Assembly (NCBI GenBank): GCA_016178785.1
Contig: JACOSO010000028.1
Location: 1-64,000, forward strand
Direction: 5' to 3'
Origin: Bacteroidota bacterium
GTDB lineage: Bacteria > Bacteroidota > Bacteroidia > Cytophagales > Cyclobacteriaceae
Length of the DNA: 64,000 bases
In this document: one piece after another, positions 50,564 through 59,610 of the stretch
Layout of the letters: each line of letters starts with the position of its first letter
How positions within the stretch are numbered: the first letter of the stretch is position 1
Translations under genes and position numbers: made by a program
Notes under the pieces: generated by a model
What the model saw: only the letters and a program-made list of their open reading frames with translations
Databases searched by the model: none
What the model was told of the DNA's origin: nothing

Positions 50564-51195
50564 TACTTCTGAAGGATTATCGTTGAATTTTTTGCACCGG
50601 GAACAGAACCGCTCACGAGGATCAGATTTTGCTCAGCCAATATTTTTACCACTTTCAAGTTGGTGTTCTTCACACGCTCACCACCCATGCGGCCAGGCAA
50701 ACGCTTGCCCTTAATTACACGAGACGCAAATGATGCGTTACCCATTGAACCGGGAGCACGAAGACGGTTATGCTGACCGTGAGTCTGGCCACCAACACCC
50801 TGAAAGTTGTGACGCTTTACCACACCCTGAAAGCCTTTACCTTTTGAAGTACCAACGGCATCCAAAAAGTCGCCTTCAGCGAAAATGTCACCTACTTTTA
50901 TTTCTTTTCCTAATTCCAACAAGCCGGCAAACTCATCACTGAAATCGCGGAATTCAACCACGTGTCTCTTTGGAGTTGTACCTGCCTTTTTGAAATGACC
51001 TACCATGGCATTAGGCGTATTTTTTTCTTTCTTCTCGCCAAATGACAACTGTACAGACTTGTAGCCATCGGACTCCTTTGTTTTTACCTGAGTAACTACA
51101 CAAGGTCCAGCTTCAATAACTGTAACCGGAACGCTTTGACCATCTTGGCCGAAAACGCTGGTCATTCCTACTTTACGTCCTAATATTCCAGGCAT
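50563..51195 (-). CDS. rplC: 50S ribosomal protein L3
   Basis: 210 residues. [20 protein letters not shown] start, the Gln-methylation loop [29 protein letters not shown] near 145-170, and [14 protein letters not shown]. It is the first gene of the superoperon here; rpsJ, normally upstream, is missing. Confidence 0.98.
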   Translation of the reverse strand: MPGILGRKVGMTSVFGQDGQSVPVTVIEAGPCVVTQVKTKESDGYKSVQLSFGEKKEKNTPNAMVGHFKKAGTTPKRHVVEFRDFSDEFAGLLELGKEIKVGDIFAEGDFLDAVGTSKGKGFQGVVKRHNFQGVGGQTHGQHNRLRAPGSMGNASFASRVIKGKRLPGRMGGERVKNTNLKVVKILAEQNLILVSGSVPGAKNSTIILQK

Positions 51196-51226
51196 AATTG
51201 AAACCTATTTTGCTGATTTTAAGCCG

Positions 51227-51249
51227 TTTTGCGGTTTTCTCCCGCAAAA
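51227..51249 (-). promoter_or_regulatory. Leader hairpin at the start of the S10 operon transcript
   Basis: Minus strand TTTTGCGG/CCGCAAAA, a perfect 8-bp stem with a 7-base loop, beginning at about the predicted start site. No T-tract follows. Possibly a 5' stabilising hairpin or an autoregulation target. Confidence 0.55.
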
Positions 51250-51256
51250 AGGACTG

Positions 51257-51287
51257 CAAAGATAGGAACTAAAGTATACCTAACAAG
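51257..51287 (-). promoter_or_regulatory. Promoter of the rplC-rplQ superoperon
   Basis: Minus strand CTTG (51284-51287), 19-base spacer, TATCTTTG (51257-51264): one mismatch from consensus. The leader is about 55 bases. Confidence 0.83.
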
Positions 51288-51394
51288 AGTGGGATTGAAA
51301 AAATATGGGAAAGCATCACTTTTAAGGCACTGTCTCGAACGATGTTAAGGCTTCTTCAAAGTAGAATCGCTTGAAAAGAGGGGTTATCACCTTT

Positions 51395-51874
51395 TTATCC
51401 ACGCTGAAAATCCCTTTTTCCACCTGTTTTGGCTATCAGCTGAATCTCCTCTATTATAATGTCATGAGAAAGCGCCTTACACATATCATATATAGTAAGT
51501 GCTGCTACCGCTGCAGCCGTAAGCGCTTCCATTTCAGCCCCGGTTTTAGCTGTGACCTTAATCATGGTATCTATGATTACTCTGTTTTCTCTGACGGAAA
51601 TTTTCACCTGACAGTCTTCAGTCATTAATGGATGGCAAAGAGGAATTAATTCGTGCGTCTTCTTTGCAGCCATTACTCCTGCAATAATCGCGGTTTGAAA
51701 GACCGAACCTTTTTTAGTTATTAATTCGTCACCGGCAATCGCTTCTATAATTTCTTTTGTCAGCCTGACTTTAGCTTGAGCCCGGGCAGTCCTCTCTGTG
51801 ACCTTCTTTCCAGAAACATCCACCATTGATGGAAGTCCGGTTTTGTCGACATGGCTCAGCTTCTTTTTCTTCAT
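51395..51874 (-). CDS. moaC: Cyclic pyranopterin monophosphate synthase
   Basis: About 159 residues; the second step of molybdenum-cofactor synthesis. MVDVSGKKVTERTARAQAKV, KKGSVFQTAIIAGVMAAKKTHELIPLCHPL and the active-site TGAEMEALTAAAVAALTIYDMCKAL (Lys and Asp) are present. Start taken at MKKKKLSHVD; an upstream ATG would overlap moeA's start. Divergent from moeA with a 29-base gap. Confidence 0.96.
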   Translation of the reverse strand: MKKKKLSHVDKTGLPSMVDVSGKKVTERTARAQAKVRLTKEIIEAIAGDELITKKGSVFQTAIIAGVMAAKKTHELIPLCHPLMTEDCQVKISVRENRVIIDTMIKVTAKTGAEMEALTAAAVAALTIYDMCKALSHDIIIEEIQLIAKTGGKRDFQRG

Positions 51875-51903
51875 AACTTGCTCTGAACAAAAATAAGAAT
51901 TCA

Positions 51904-53091
51904 ATGGTGAGCGTTGCCGAAGCGGAAAAAATTATTCTTGGGCATTTATTCAGGCCCTCGCTTCAAAAGGTAGAGCTGGCTCATGCAAATGGAAAAATCT
52001 TAGCCGAAGAAATACAAGCTGATCGGGATTTGCCTCCCTTCAATCGAGCTACGATGGATGGGATAGCCATCTCATTTGAGGGTATTGAAAACGGCCTCAG
52101 AGAATTCGCAATAGGAGGTCTTCAAGCCGCGGGACAACCTCAACAATCATTGACAGACAAAAAAAAGTGCTTCGAGATAATGACGGGAGCACCATTACCA
52201 AACGGTACTGACTTGGTCGTTCCCTATGAGAATTTGAAAATCGAAAATAAGACCGCGGCAATTTTGAGTGAACATGTTATCAAAGGGCAGAACGTGCATT
52301 TACGAGGAAGTGACGCAAAGCAAAACGAATTGCTATTGAATGAGAGGATGAAACTTGCCCCTTCTGAAATCGCATTGCTTGCGTCAGTTGGAAAATCAGA
52401 AGTCGTGGTTTTCAATACCCCAAAAGCGGCTGTCATCTCTACTGGCGATGAACTGGTTAATGTTGACCAAATACCTTTATCTCATCAAATCAGAAAATCG
52501 AATAGTTATGCACTTGTTTCCGCACTGCACGAATTGGGGTGCGATGCGGAAACGTTTCATCTGGCGGATGACGAGAAAGAATTGGAAGAAAAATTGAAAT
52601 CGATATTGGCTCAATTCGAATTGATCATTCTTTCCGGTGGAGTCTCCAAGGGCAAGTTTGATTTTGTTCCGCAGGTTTTAGAATCACTTGGTGTCACAAA
52701 ATTATTTCATGGGGTGAGCCAGCGACCAGGCAAGCCTATGTGGTTTGGGGTTTCTCCAAAGAATTTTGTTTTCGCGCTCCCAGGCAATCCGGTCTCTACG
52801 TTTATGTGCTTTCATCGCTACATCAAGCCGTGGCTTTCATTGAGCCTGAATCGTTCAATAAAAAAACAGAAGGCAATTCTAGCAGAAGACTTCACCTTCG
52901 CTCCTCAGCTTACCTATTTTCTGCAAGTGAAAGTCGAAAATGAAAATGGAAAACTGATGGCATATCCTAGTGCTGGAGGGGGCTCGGGCGATTTCGCCAA
53001 CTTAAAAGATGTAGACGGATTTTTGGAATTACCTTTGGGCCAGTCCGAATTTCAAAAACAAGATTCTTTTCCTTTAATTCTATTTCGTTAG
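51904..53091 (+). CDS. moeA: Molybdopterin molybdenumtransferase
   Basis: A 395-residue enzyme inserting molybdenum into molybdopterin. Seen: DLPPFNRATMDGIAI, FEIMTGAPLPNGTDLVVPYE, the MoaB/Mog-like VISTGDELV ... LSGGVSKGKFDFV, SQRPGKPMWFG and ALPGNPVSTFMCFHRYI. Together with moaC it serves molybdoenzymes such as the isoquinoline-type oxidoreductase at 60.6-63.3 kb. Confidence 0.97.
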   Translation: MVSVAEAEKIILGHLFRPSLQKVELAHANGKILAEEIQADRDLPPFNRATMDGIAISFEGIENGLREFAIGGLQAAGQPQQSLTDKKKCFEIMTGAPLPNGTDLVVPYENLKIENKTAAILSEHVIKGQNVHLRGSDAKQNELLLNERMKLAPSEIALLASVGKSEVVVFNTPKAAVISTGDELVNVDQIPLSHQIRKSNSYALVSALHELGCDAETFHLADDEKELEEKLKSILAQFELIILSGGVSKGKFDFVPQVLESLGVTKLFHGVSQRPGKPMWFGVSPKNFVFALPGNPVSTFMCFHRYIKPWLSLSLNRSIKKQKAILAEDFTFAPQLTYFLQVKVENENGKLMAYPSAGGGSGDFANLKDVDGFLELPLGQSEFQKQDSFPLILFR

Positions 53092-53125
53092 CTATTGAAC
53101 CTCGTAGCGCCTGGAATCAGGAGTT

Positions 53126-53284
53126 TTATTTAAAATTCATCTTCGGTCTTTCTTTCTGACCAAATTGAATGGCGTTGTAATATTTCAGTTTCTTTTTGCC
53201 CTGGGCGGTTTTATAAGCAGGCTTTGGGCCACATGAACTTAAAATGACTAAAGCCGCAACAAATAATACAACACACTTTTTCAT
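53126..53284 (-). CDS. Small lipoprotein
   Basis: About 52 residues with a lipoprotein signal (MKKCVVLFVAALVILSSC, lipid Cys18) and a short basic tail (PAYKTAQGKKKLKYYNAIQF). The start was taken at the MKK, as the longer frame has no signal. No family recognised, but short lipoproteins of this sort are common in Bacteroidota. Convergent with moeA. Confidence 0.6.
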   Translation of the reverse strand: MKKCVVLFVAALVILSSCGPKPAYKTAQGKKKLKYYNAIQFGQKERPKMNFK

Positions 53285-53353
53285 ATTCATTTCATTTGCT
53301 GACACTATATACCCGACTTCAAAACAATTTCGATTGCAGTGCACTGCAAATCG

Positions 53354-53361
53354 TACTTTTG
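53354..53361 (+). promoter_or_regulatory. Probable thiL -7 element
   Basis: TACTTTTG fits TAnnTTTG exactly, 42 bases before the thiL ATG; the -33 region is weak (TTTCG at 53328-53332, spacing about 21). Confidence 0.5.
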
Positions 53362-53403
53362 CCAGATAAACAGACGGAATAAGCGCCCGTCAACATTTAC
53401 TTT

Positions 53404-54432
53404 ATGTCAGACAAAAGAACAGAAATCGCTGATTTAGGGGAGTTCGGTTTGATCGACCGGATTAAAAGCAATTTTTCATTGCAGAATCTTACATCTCTAA
53501 AAGGCATTGGTGATGATGCTGCAGTGATCGGCATTGGCAAAGAAAATTTATTAGTCAGCACGGACATGCTGATAGAAGGGCCTCATTTCGATTTATCGTA
53601 CGTACCTCTTCAGCATTTGGGCTACAAAGCCGTGGCGGTAAATGTGAGTGATATCGCTGCAATGAATGGCAAGCCCGAACAGATTGTTATCTCGCTTGGT
53701 TTGAGCAATCGCTTTTCACTGGAAGCTGTAGACGCGCTGTATGATGGCATCCGTGCTGCTTGTCAAAATTATAAAGTCGATCTTGTAGGTGGCGACACTA
53801 CTTCCTCTCCTTCCGGCCTGGTGATTTCAATTACGGTTATCGGTCGAGTGGAAAACGAAAAGACGGTTCTGCGCAGCGGTGCGAAAGTCAATGATATTAT
53901 TTGCGTAACGGGAGATTTGGGTGCAGCCTTCATGGGTTTACAAATACTTGAGCGCGAAAAGCAAGTATTTCAGTCCAATCCCGAAATGCAACCCGACTTG
54001 GAAAAATATGAATACCTCGTTGGCCGTCAACTCAAGCCCGAAGCAAGAATGGATATTGTCTATGAACTTGAGGAACAAAATATTGTGCCCACTTCGATGA
54101 TCGATATTTCAGATGGCCTTGCCAGCGAGTTGTTTCACCTCGGAAAAAACTCAAATGTTGGAATCAAAATCTTCGAGGACAAAATTCCGATCGACTCGAT
54201 GGCCTTTGAGACTGCCGTTGAATTCAAGATCGATCCGATCACAACAGCCCTCAACGGTGGTGAAGACTATGAACTGCTTTTCACTATTAACCCATCAGAT
54301 TTTGAAAAAATAAAAAACCATCCCGACATCCATTTCATCGGACACACGCACGATAATCCTAATCAAAATGTGATGATCTCAAAACAGGGAACTGTGGTGC
54401 CATTGCTAGCGCAGGGTTGGAGGCATTTTTGA
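53404..54432 (+). CDS. thiL: Thiamine-monophosphate kinase
   Basis: 342 residues, phosphorylates thiamine phosphate to thiamine diphosphate. Motifs: KGIGDDAAVIGI, STDMLIEGPHFDL, GYKAVAVNVSDIAAMNGKP, VGGDTTSSPSGLVISI, TGDLGAAFMGLQ, MIDISDGLASELFHLG and LNGGEDYELLFTI. The product is the cofactor used by PdhA. No thiamine riboswitch was recognised in the 59 bases before the start. Confidence 0.97.
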   Translation: MSDKRTEIADLGEFGLIDRIKSNFSLQNLTSLKGIGDDAAVIGIGKENLLVSTDMLIEGPHFDLSYVPLQHLGYKAVAVNVSDIAAMNGKPEQIVISLGLSNRFSLEAVDALYDGIRAACQNYKVDLVGGDTTSSPSGLVISITVIGRVENEKTVLRSGAKVNDIICVTGDLGAAFMGLQILEREKQVFQSNPEMQPDLEKYEYLVGRQLKPEARMDIVYELEEQNIVPTSMIDISDGLASELFHLGKNSNVGIKIFEDKIPIDSMAFETAVEFKIDPITTALNGGEDYELLFTINPSDFEKIKNHPDIHFIGHTHDNPNQNVMISKQGTVVPLLAQGWRHF

Positions 54433-54475
54433 TACGGACGTAATCAAAGGGTGTTCTCAGAAGGGCGATTTTTTT

Positions 54476-54483
54476 TATATTTG
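54476..54483 (+). promoter_or_regulatory. Probable promoter of the lipoprotein-barrel-caspase operon
   Basis: TATATTTG fits TAnnTTTG exactly, 21 bases before the lipoprotein ATG. The -33 region (TGTT at 54452-54455) is only partly like TTTG. Confidence 0.55.
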
Positions 54484-54504
54484 ATTACCCTTCCAAGTCT
54501 ATAT

Positions 54505-55512
54505 ATGGTGCACTTAAAGAAATTTGGAGTTTTACTGCTGCTTTTTACTGTTATCTCATGCACGATTGTAAAAGACAGTGATGTAACATCGATCGATCAG
54601 TTCAATAAGTTTAAGTTAAAGTCATTTGAAATCGATCAGAGCACAAGCTCAGGTAGTTCATCCGCGTTAGCTACTTTGAAGTATGATTCTGTCCAGAATA
54701 TTATTAGCAAAATCTCAGGATATCATATCACACGACTAGTGGCTTATTCACTGCCTCCTTTGGGCACAAAAAAAATGCAATTAAGAAGTGAAACTAATTT
54801 AAAAACTGATTTGCTATTTTATTACAGAGATGATGGGCTACCTATAACGCTTTTTATTTTAGCCGGTGATTCACTGGTTGAATCATACCGATTCTATTAT
54901 AACTCGTTAAGGCAGCTGGCTAAAGTAGTTACAGACATTGACCCGATTGACAATAAACCAGAGACCATCCACTACAGAGACACAATAATCTATCCTTCGA
55001 GCACGGCCGCGGCTGCCTATCCAAGTAGCATTAAACGAAATTCTCCTTATGATGCCAGTATGGCGGGGACGTTTACTTTTACTCCTTGCTCAACTTGCCC
55101 GAGTTCATCCACCAATAGACTTTCGAACATAAGCTTTGCTTATCCAAGCAATTTGAATCAACCCATCTTTCAGTTGTATTTTAATACTGGAGGCTGCGAT
55201 AATTCAAGTGAATATTATCCTTATCAATGCGGTGGTGTTTCTAAAAATAATTCCACCGGTGGAGGCGGTTCATCAAATAGCTATCAACTTAGTTTTCGAA
55301 GTGATATTACATTCAATAAAACGATTAGTACTTCCCTTACTTCTGCCAGTGTTTCTGATGCCTATTATTTTCATCCCTTGATGATTTTAAAGGATGCCAT
55401 CCCACAGGGTAGTCTCTATTTTTGGTTTTATTCGATCGATTGGTTCCAAACCACAGGAAATTCCCTTTCAAATAGTGACGTTGTCAAAATAAACTTTAAC
55501 TATGGCAAATAG
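54505..55512 (+). CDS. Hypothetical lipoprotein in the caspase operon
   Basis: 335 residues. Lipoprotein signal MVHLKKFGVLLLLFTVISC (Cys19). The mature part is rich in Ser, Thr and Tyr, with FYYRDDGLPITLFILAGDSLVESYRFYYNSLRQLAKVV suggestive of a repeat-type beta sheet, a Gly/Ser linker (GGGGSS), and paired cysteines (CSTCPS; CDNSSEYYPYQC) that may form disulphides. No family recognised. Overlaps the next gene by 11 bases. The start was placed at the ATG that gives a proper lipobox. Confidence 0.7.
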   Translation: MVHLKKFGVLLLLFTVISCTIVKDSDVTSIDQFNKFKLKSFEIDQSTSSGSSSALATLKYDSVQNIISKISGYHITRLVAYSLPPLGTKKMQLRSETNLKTDLLFYYRDDGLPITLFILAGDSLVESYRFYYNSLRQLAKVVTDIDPIDNKPETIHYRDTIIYPSSTAAAAYPSSIKRNSPYDASMAGTFTFTPCSTCPSSSTNRLSNISFAYPSNLNQPIFQLYFNTGGCDNSSEYYPYQCGGVSKNNSTGGGGSSNSYQLSFRSDITFNKTISTSLTSASVSDAYYFHPLMILKDAIPQGSLYFWFYSIDWFQTTGNSLSNSDVVKINFNYGK

Positions 55513-56110
55513 AATCGTCCTATTTTTCTTTTTGCTCTGTTCATCTTCAACCCTCAGCTTAGCGCAGTTCAGTTTGCCGCGCATCGATGTTGAAGTAAAA
55601 GCTCACCAGACATTAATTCCTGGCGATGACTATAATAGCCCTACTTCTTTGAAGGCAATCGCAACTACAAATCTTTTGCTCGCAACTCATGTGCAGATTA
55701 ATCAGTACTTGGCAGTTGGCTGGTATTATTCAAACAGTTTTAGAGGAAGTGGATATAATACTGATTTTAAAGGCAAGTTTTGGAAAGACGGAGACTCCAA
55801 AGCGATGACTTCATTAAGTGGTCCTGACATCCGAATTTCTACAGGTAGAGCCGCCAAATGGCGACCGTATTTAAGTATCAATTATGCAAGTGCTCAGGTC
55901 GTTGAAGACAAAGGATCGTTCCGGTTTTCAACAAAGCTGGCTGCAGTAGGTGGAAGTATTGGCATTATGCGCAGGTATGGAAACCATCTCTATTGGAATG
56001 TTTTGGAAATAGGTATAAAGCAATTTTCTCAAAAACTTTTTTGGGGGAATGATAGCTTTTTGATAGATGCCAAAATGGGCTTCACGTACAACATTGGAAA
56101 GAAAAAATAA
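55502..56110 (+). CDS. Small outer-membrane beta-barrel-like protein in the caspase operon
   Basis: 202 residues with signal peptide MANRIVLFFFLLCSSSTLSLAQ and a mature part of alternating strands (LLLATHVQINQYLAVGWYYSNSF; GPDIRISTGRAAKWRPYLSINYA; LAAVGGSIGIMRRYGNHLYWNVLEIG; LIDAKMGFTYNIG), as in eight- to ten-stranded outer-membrane barrels. No specific family. It overlaps the upstream lipoprotein gene and is seven bases from the caspase gene. Confidence 0.7.
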   Translation: MANRIVLFFFLLCSSSTLSLAQFSLPRIDVEVKAHQTLIPGDDYNSPTSLKAIATTNLLLATHVQINQYLAVGWYYSNSFRGSGYNTDFKGKFWKDGDSKAMTSLSGPDIRISTGRAAKWRPYLSINYASAQVVEDKGSFRFSTKLAAVGGSIGIMRRYGNHLYWNVLEIGIKQFSQKLFWGNDSFLIDAKMGFTYNIGKKK

Positions 56111-56117
56111 TTTATCT

Positions 56118-58121
56118 ATGAAAAAGCTAACTCTTCCGTTGGCTTTCTTGATTGCATCGTCAACGGGATTTTCTCAAGACATGCTGAAGGCGACAGTAAA
56201 AATTTCTGTACAGTCAATCGCCTACACTCCTGATAACAAATACCTGGCAGTAGCTGAAGGAAAGGAGACTCAACTGTTTAACGCAGGCAGCGACACCAAG
56301 GCAAAGGAGTTTACCGGCAAGTTTAATAAGGTCAGGCAGGGCCACACTCGCGACATAGTTCATATTGCCTGTAGCAACAACGGTTCGATGATTGCCACTT
56401 CCGGCACCGATGGCACCGTTAAATTATGGAAAGTACCCGAAGGGGATCTAACTGCAACCATCGATATAAAAGCCGGAGCAGTACTCGCTTCACGCTTTGT
56501 TGACGGTGACAAATTCCTTGTCTTCATTACCGAGGATAAGACGGTAAACCTGTGGGACATCTCTGCAGCAAAAATACTTTATACCAAAAAGGATCATACC
56601 AAATCCATTCGAGGGCTCGATGTGAGTAACGATGGAAAGTGGATTGCCACCGCGGGTGCCGAGCGGGACATTTTTTTGAGAGACGTAGCTTCCGGGGAGC
56701 CTGTAAAAAAATTTCAAGGCCACGAGGGCTGGGTACGTACGCTTGCCTTCTCGCCCGACAGTAAAACCTTGGCGAGCGGTAGTGATGACAAAAAAATAAT
56801 TTTGTGGGATCTGGAGTCGGGCAAACAACTTCGACAGTTCCCGCAAAAAGGCTGGACGTACGACCTTAAATTCAGCAACGATGGCAAATATCTTTTTGCA
56901 GCACTTGAAAAAAATGCCGTGGTTGTTTACGATGTAAGCACGGGTTTGCCTGCACTTAAGCTCGATGATTTTCAGACGCCTGTTTTAGGTATTGCGGTCA
57001 GCCCCAATGGAAAAGAACTGGCCACCATCCAGGAGTTCATTCGCGAAGTGAAGTATTGGAACATCGAGTCATTGAATATCTCACCCGTCTTTCGGTTCAA
57101 AGACAAAAAAGATGTTAACCCTCCGCAGATTTTTGTTTCCAATCCGCCCAATATTCAAGACAATCAGGTTCGTTACTCCAAAGACATGATTGACATTACC
57201 GGATCAGTCATCGATGAGTCTGGTGTAAGAAGGTTAAGGGTTAACGGCATTGAAACACCCATTAAGTCAAATGGGAATTTTTTCATCAAGCTGCCACTTA
57301 GCATGGGCGACAATTTTGTTACTATCGAAGTGACTGATGTGAACGATAACATCGCGCTCAAAAAATTTTCTGTGCTTCGAAAGGATTTGGATGGAGGTGA
57401 TTATGACGCCAGCAAAGCAAAGAATTTTCTTCTTGTAGTAGGCATCAATAACTATGAACATTGGCCACATTTAAATAATGCTGTGAAAGATGCCAATGAT
57501 ATGGCAGGCACATTGATGGGCTTATATAATTTCGATTTTTCAAATGTAACGGTGTTGCGTGATGAGCAAGCGACTCGAAGTAATATTTACAAAACGCTAC
57601 GCAATTATATCAGTCAGGTTGCTGCTACCGACAACTTGGTGATTTACTTTTCTGGTCATGGCCATTTTGACGAATTATTAAACGAAGGTTATTGGATTCC
57701 TTTCGAAGCGCATTTGAATGAAGAAGGTGATTACCTGCCCAACTCATCCATTCTCAAAATTATTGAAAGTATAAATTCTCAACATACGTTCTTGGTTGCC
57801 GATGCATGTTTCTCCGGCTCCCTTTTTGGTGAACAAAAAAGAGGCTATGCAGAAAATGTAGAAAAATATAAATCGCGCTGGGGGTTGGCCTCAGGGAGAC
57901 TTGAATCCGTATCTGATGGCGCTCAAGGAACCAATAGTCCGTTTGCCAATCAGGTGCTGAAATTTTTGAAGGAAAATAAAAAAGATAAAATCACAGTTTC
58001 AGAACTTATTCAAGCGGTGAAACTTGGAGTATCTGAATTTGCTGATCAAACCCCGATTGGAAATCCGTTAAAAGTGACTGGGGACGAGGGAGGGGAATTT
58101 GTTTTTTATAAGAAGAAGTAG
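56118..58121 (+). CDS. Secreted WD40-propeller / Ig-like / caspase (peptidase C14) protein
   Basis: 667 residues. A signal peptide (KKLTLPLAFLIASSTGFSQ) is followed by seven WD40 repeats (about 20-325; each ends like VKLWKVPEG, VNLWDIS, IILWDLESG), enough for one closed propeller. An Ig-like domain spans about 335-425 (VRRLRVNGIETP; DNFVTIEVTDVND). The caspase-fold domain is about 435-660, with the catalytic His514 in SGHGH and Cys564 in DACFSG; the opening strand is NFLLVVGINNY. Both catalytic residues are intact. No T9SS tail, so periplasmic or surface-retained. Start ATG 56118 gives the signal peptide. Third gene of a tight operon. Confidence 0.88.
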   Translation: MKKLTLPLAFLIASSTGFSQDMLKATVKISVQSIAYTPDNKYLAVAEGKETQLFNAGSDTKAKEFTGKFNKVRQGHTRDIVHIACSNNGSMIATSGTDGTVKLWKVPEGDLTATIDIKAGAVLASRFVDGDKFLVFITEDKTVNLWDISAAKILYTKKDHTKSIRGLDVSNDGKWIATAGAERDIFLRDVASGEPVKKFQGHEGWVRTLAFSPDSKTLASGSDDKKIILWDLESGKQLRQFPQKGWTYDLKFSNDGKYLFAALEKNAVVVYDVSTGLPALKLDDFQTPVLGIAVSPNGKELATIQEFIREVKYWNIESLNISPVFRFKDKKDVNPPQIFVSNPPNIQDNQVRYSKDMIDITGSVIDESGVRRLRVNGIETPIKSNGNFFIKLPLSMGDNFVTIEVTDVNDNIALKKFSVLRKDLDGGDYDASKAKNFLLVVGINNYEHWPHLNNAVKDANDMAGTLMGLYNFDFSNVTVLRDEQATRSNIYKTLRNYISQVAATDNLVIYFSGHGHFDELLNEGYWIPFEAHLNEEGDYLPNSSILKIIESINSQHTFLVADACFSGSLFGEQKRGYAENVEKYKSRWGLASGRLESVSDGAQGTNSPFANQVLKFLKENKKDKITVSELIQAVKLGVSEFADQTPIGNPLKVTGDEGGEFVFYKKK

Positions 58122-58202
58122 GGAGTCAGGGGTTAGGAGTCAGAAGTTAAATCAGGTTCGCTAAAACATTTCCTACTGATTTCTGACTCCTGACTTCTTC
58201 CC
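58121..58202. repeat. Inverted repeat of GGAGTCAG words after the caspase gene
   Basis: GGGAGTCAGGGG and TTAGGAGTCAGAAGTTAAATC on the left and CTGATTTCTGACTCCTGACTTC with TTCCC on the right; AGGAGTCAGAA/TTCTGACTCCT pair perfectly. Probably ends both convergent transcripts. Confidence 0.75.
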
Positions 58203-58568
58203 TCAATCCTCCGGATATGGGATGAAAACAAAATTGGTGAACGCTTCATCCACTACAAAGAGACAGCAAAATTCGTCAGGATCTTTGTACGCTTTCAAAA
58301 AATCGTCTTGTTTGTCTTTGTCGATCAGTTCACGTTGCACAAACTCATCCATGTACGAAGCGTAGTAATTCCAATCGAGGTTTAACTCAAATTTTCCGAT
58401 CAGCAATTGGCCGATCGGTAATTCTTTCTTTGAAATGGGAAACACGGGGCATTCAAATCCTCCTTTGCGGATTTGATAAGAAGCTTCTTTTAAGGTGTCA
58501 GCAATCTTCACAAAATCTTGCGAGATCGTGCCGAGGTATTTGCCGCTGAGTTCGGGATCGTTGTTCAT
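58203..58568 (-). CDS. Conserved hypothetical protein
   Basis: 121 residues, acidic, no signal peptide or membrane segment. Begins MNNDPELSGKYLGTISQDFVKIADTLKEASYQIRKGG and ends FTNFVFIPYPED; the pattern of helix then sheet looks like a small soluble single domain. I do not recognise the family. One base overlaps the upstream decayed serine-hydrolase gene, which suggests former translational coupling. Confidence 0.7.
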   Translation of the reverse strand: MNNDPELSGKYLGTISQDFVKIADTLKEASYQIRKGGFECPVFPISKKELPIGQLLIGKFELNLDWNYYASYMDEFVQRELIDKDKQDDFLKAYKDPDEFCCLFVVDEAFTNFVFIPYPED

Positions 58569-59550
58569 TACTTTTTCTTTGCTTTAAAAGTTCCGTTCGG
58601 TTGAACGAATGCGCAGCCTGTTATTGAGCCTCCGCTTTGTTCAAGTTCTACTTTATAGCCACTCAGAATTTTGATGGAAAACTTATCGTTACCCAAATAT
58701 GCTAACTCATACTCAGGTTGGCCGGGTACAAACAAGAACAATGTCTTTTCAGCTTTGATGAAAACTTTCGCAACTACTCCGCCAAGCTCGTATTCGCCTG
58801 CATACTTTTTGAGTTCCTCTGGTCTTATTTCTTTCGTTGCCGATTGATACGAAAATTCCATCGGCTTATTCGAACTTGGCTCGAGCCCGGTGATTTGTAC
58901 ATTTTCTATTTCACCAGAATTTCCAGTTCTGAAGTTAAAACGAATTTCACTTTTATCGGCTGTATCAATTTTATGCTCTTTGTTTATCTCAAAGGGTTGA
59001 AATACATCATAGTGAAAATGTTTGAGCCAAAAATGATTTTTGCCAAGTGAAGCAAAAAGAGAGTCATGTTTCGCTGCAATAGAAAAAGTGCCATAGCCTG
59101 AGTTGGAATACTTTCCTTCGAAATCTTCGAGTAAGTGTGATGGCTTAGTTCCTTTTTCCATGCTCGATGTTGCTTTCGTCAAAGTTTCTTTTTCTGTTTT
59201 CTTACGCTTACCAGCCGCCTCTTTTAATTCTTTACTCCAATCCGTTTGAGTCAGGCCAAGCAAACGATCAGCGATGATGTTACGGACAATCGAAGGTACT
59301 GAAGAACCATTTTGATTGACGAGCACCACTATGCCAAGACTGTCGGTGGGAAAGAAACAAGTGTTTGCCGAAAATCCATCACTTTGTTTTTCTCAATCAC
59401 AGCCACAGCAAAGTCTGCTACCTTCCACTCGGTAAGTAGCGCTTGAAGTTTTTCGTCAATGCCGGCAAGGCGATTGTCGGGAGCTTGCTTCTTTTGTGCA
59501 AAGATGATAATGCTTACAAAAGCGAAGAGAATGGTCAATAATTTTTTCAT
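58568..59550 (-). pseudogene. Serine hydrolase (beta-lactamase/PBP-like) with DUF3471, catalytic domain deleted
   Basis: The first 62 codons give a signal peptide (MKKLLTILFAFVSIIIFAQ) and the start of a class C beta-lactamase-like hydrolase (LAGIDEKLQALLTEWKVADFAVAVIEKNKV). The sequence then jumps near 59380, out of frame, to DGFSANTCFFPTDSLGIVVL, which belongs to the end of that domain, and continues in another frame through a DUF3471-type C-terminal region to 58568. The SxxK and YxN catalytic motifs and about 250 residues or more are missing. A GTG at 59329 could still start the C-terminal part. Confidence 0.85.
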
Positions 59551-59610
59551 GGTATGTAAGTGCGATTAGGCAATATACGAGGGTTGACTAAATATAGGAC
59601 GACCTTATAA

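Noticed and set aside
53345-53403. Thiamine-diphosphate riboswitch before thiL
   Set aside because: Only 59 bases of space and no match to the conserved CUGAGA/GGAA core.
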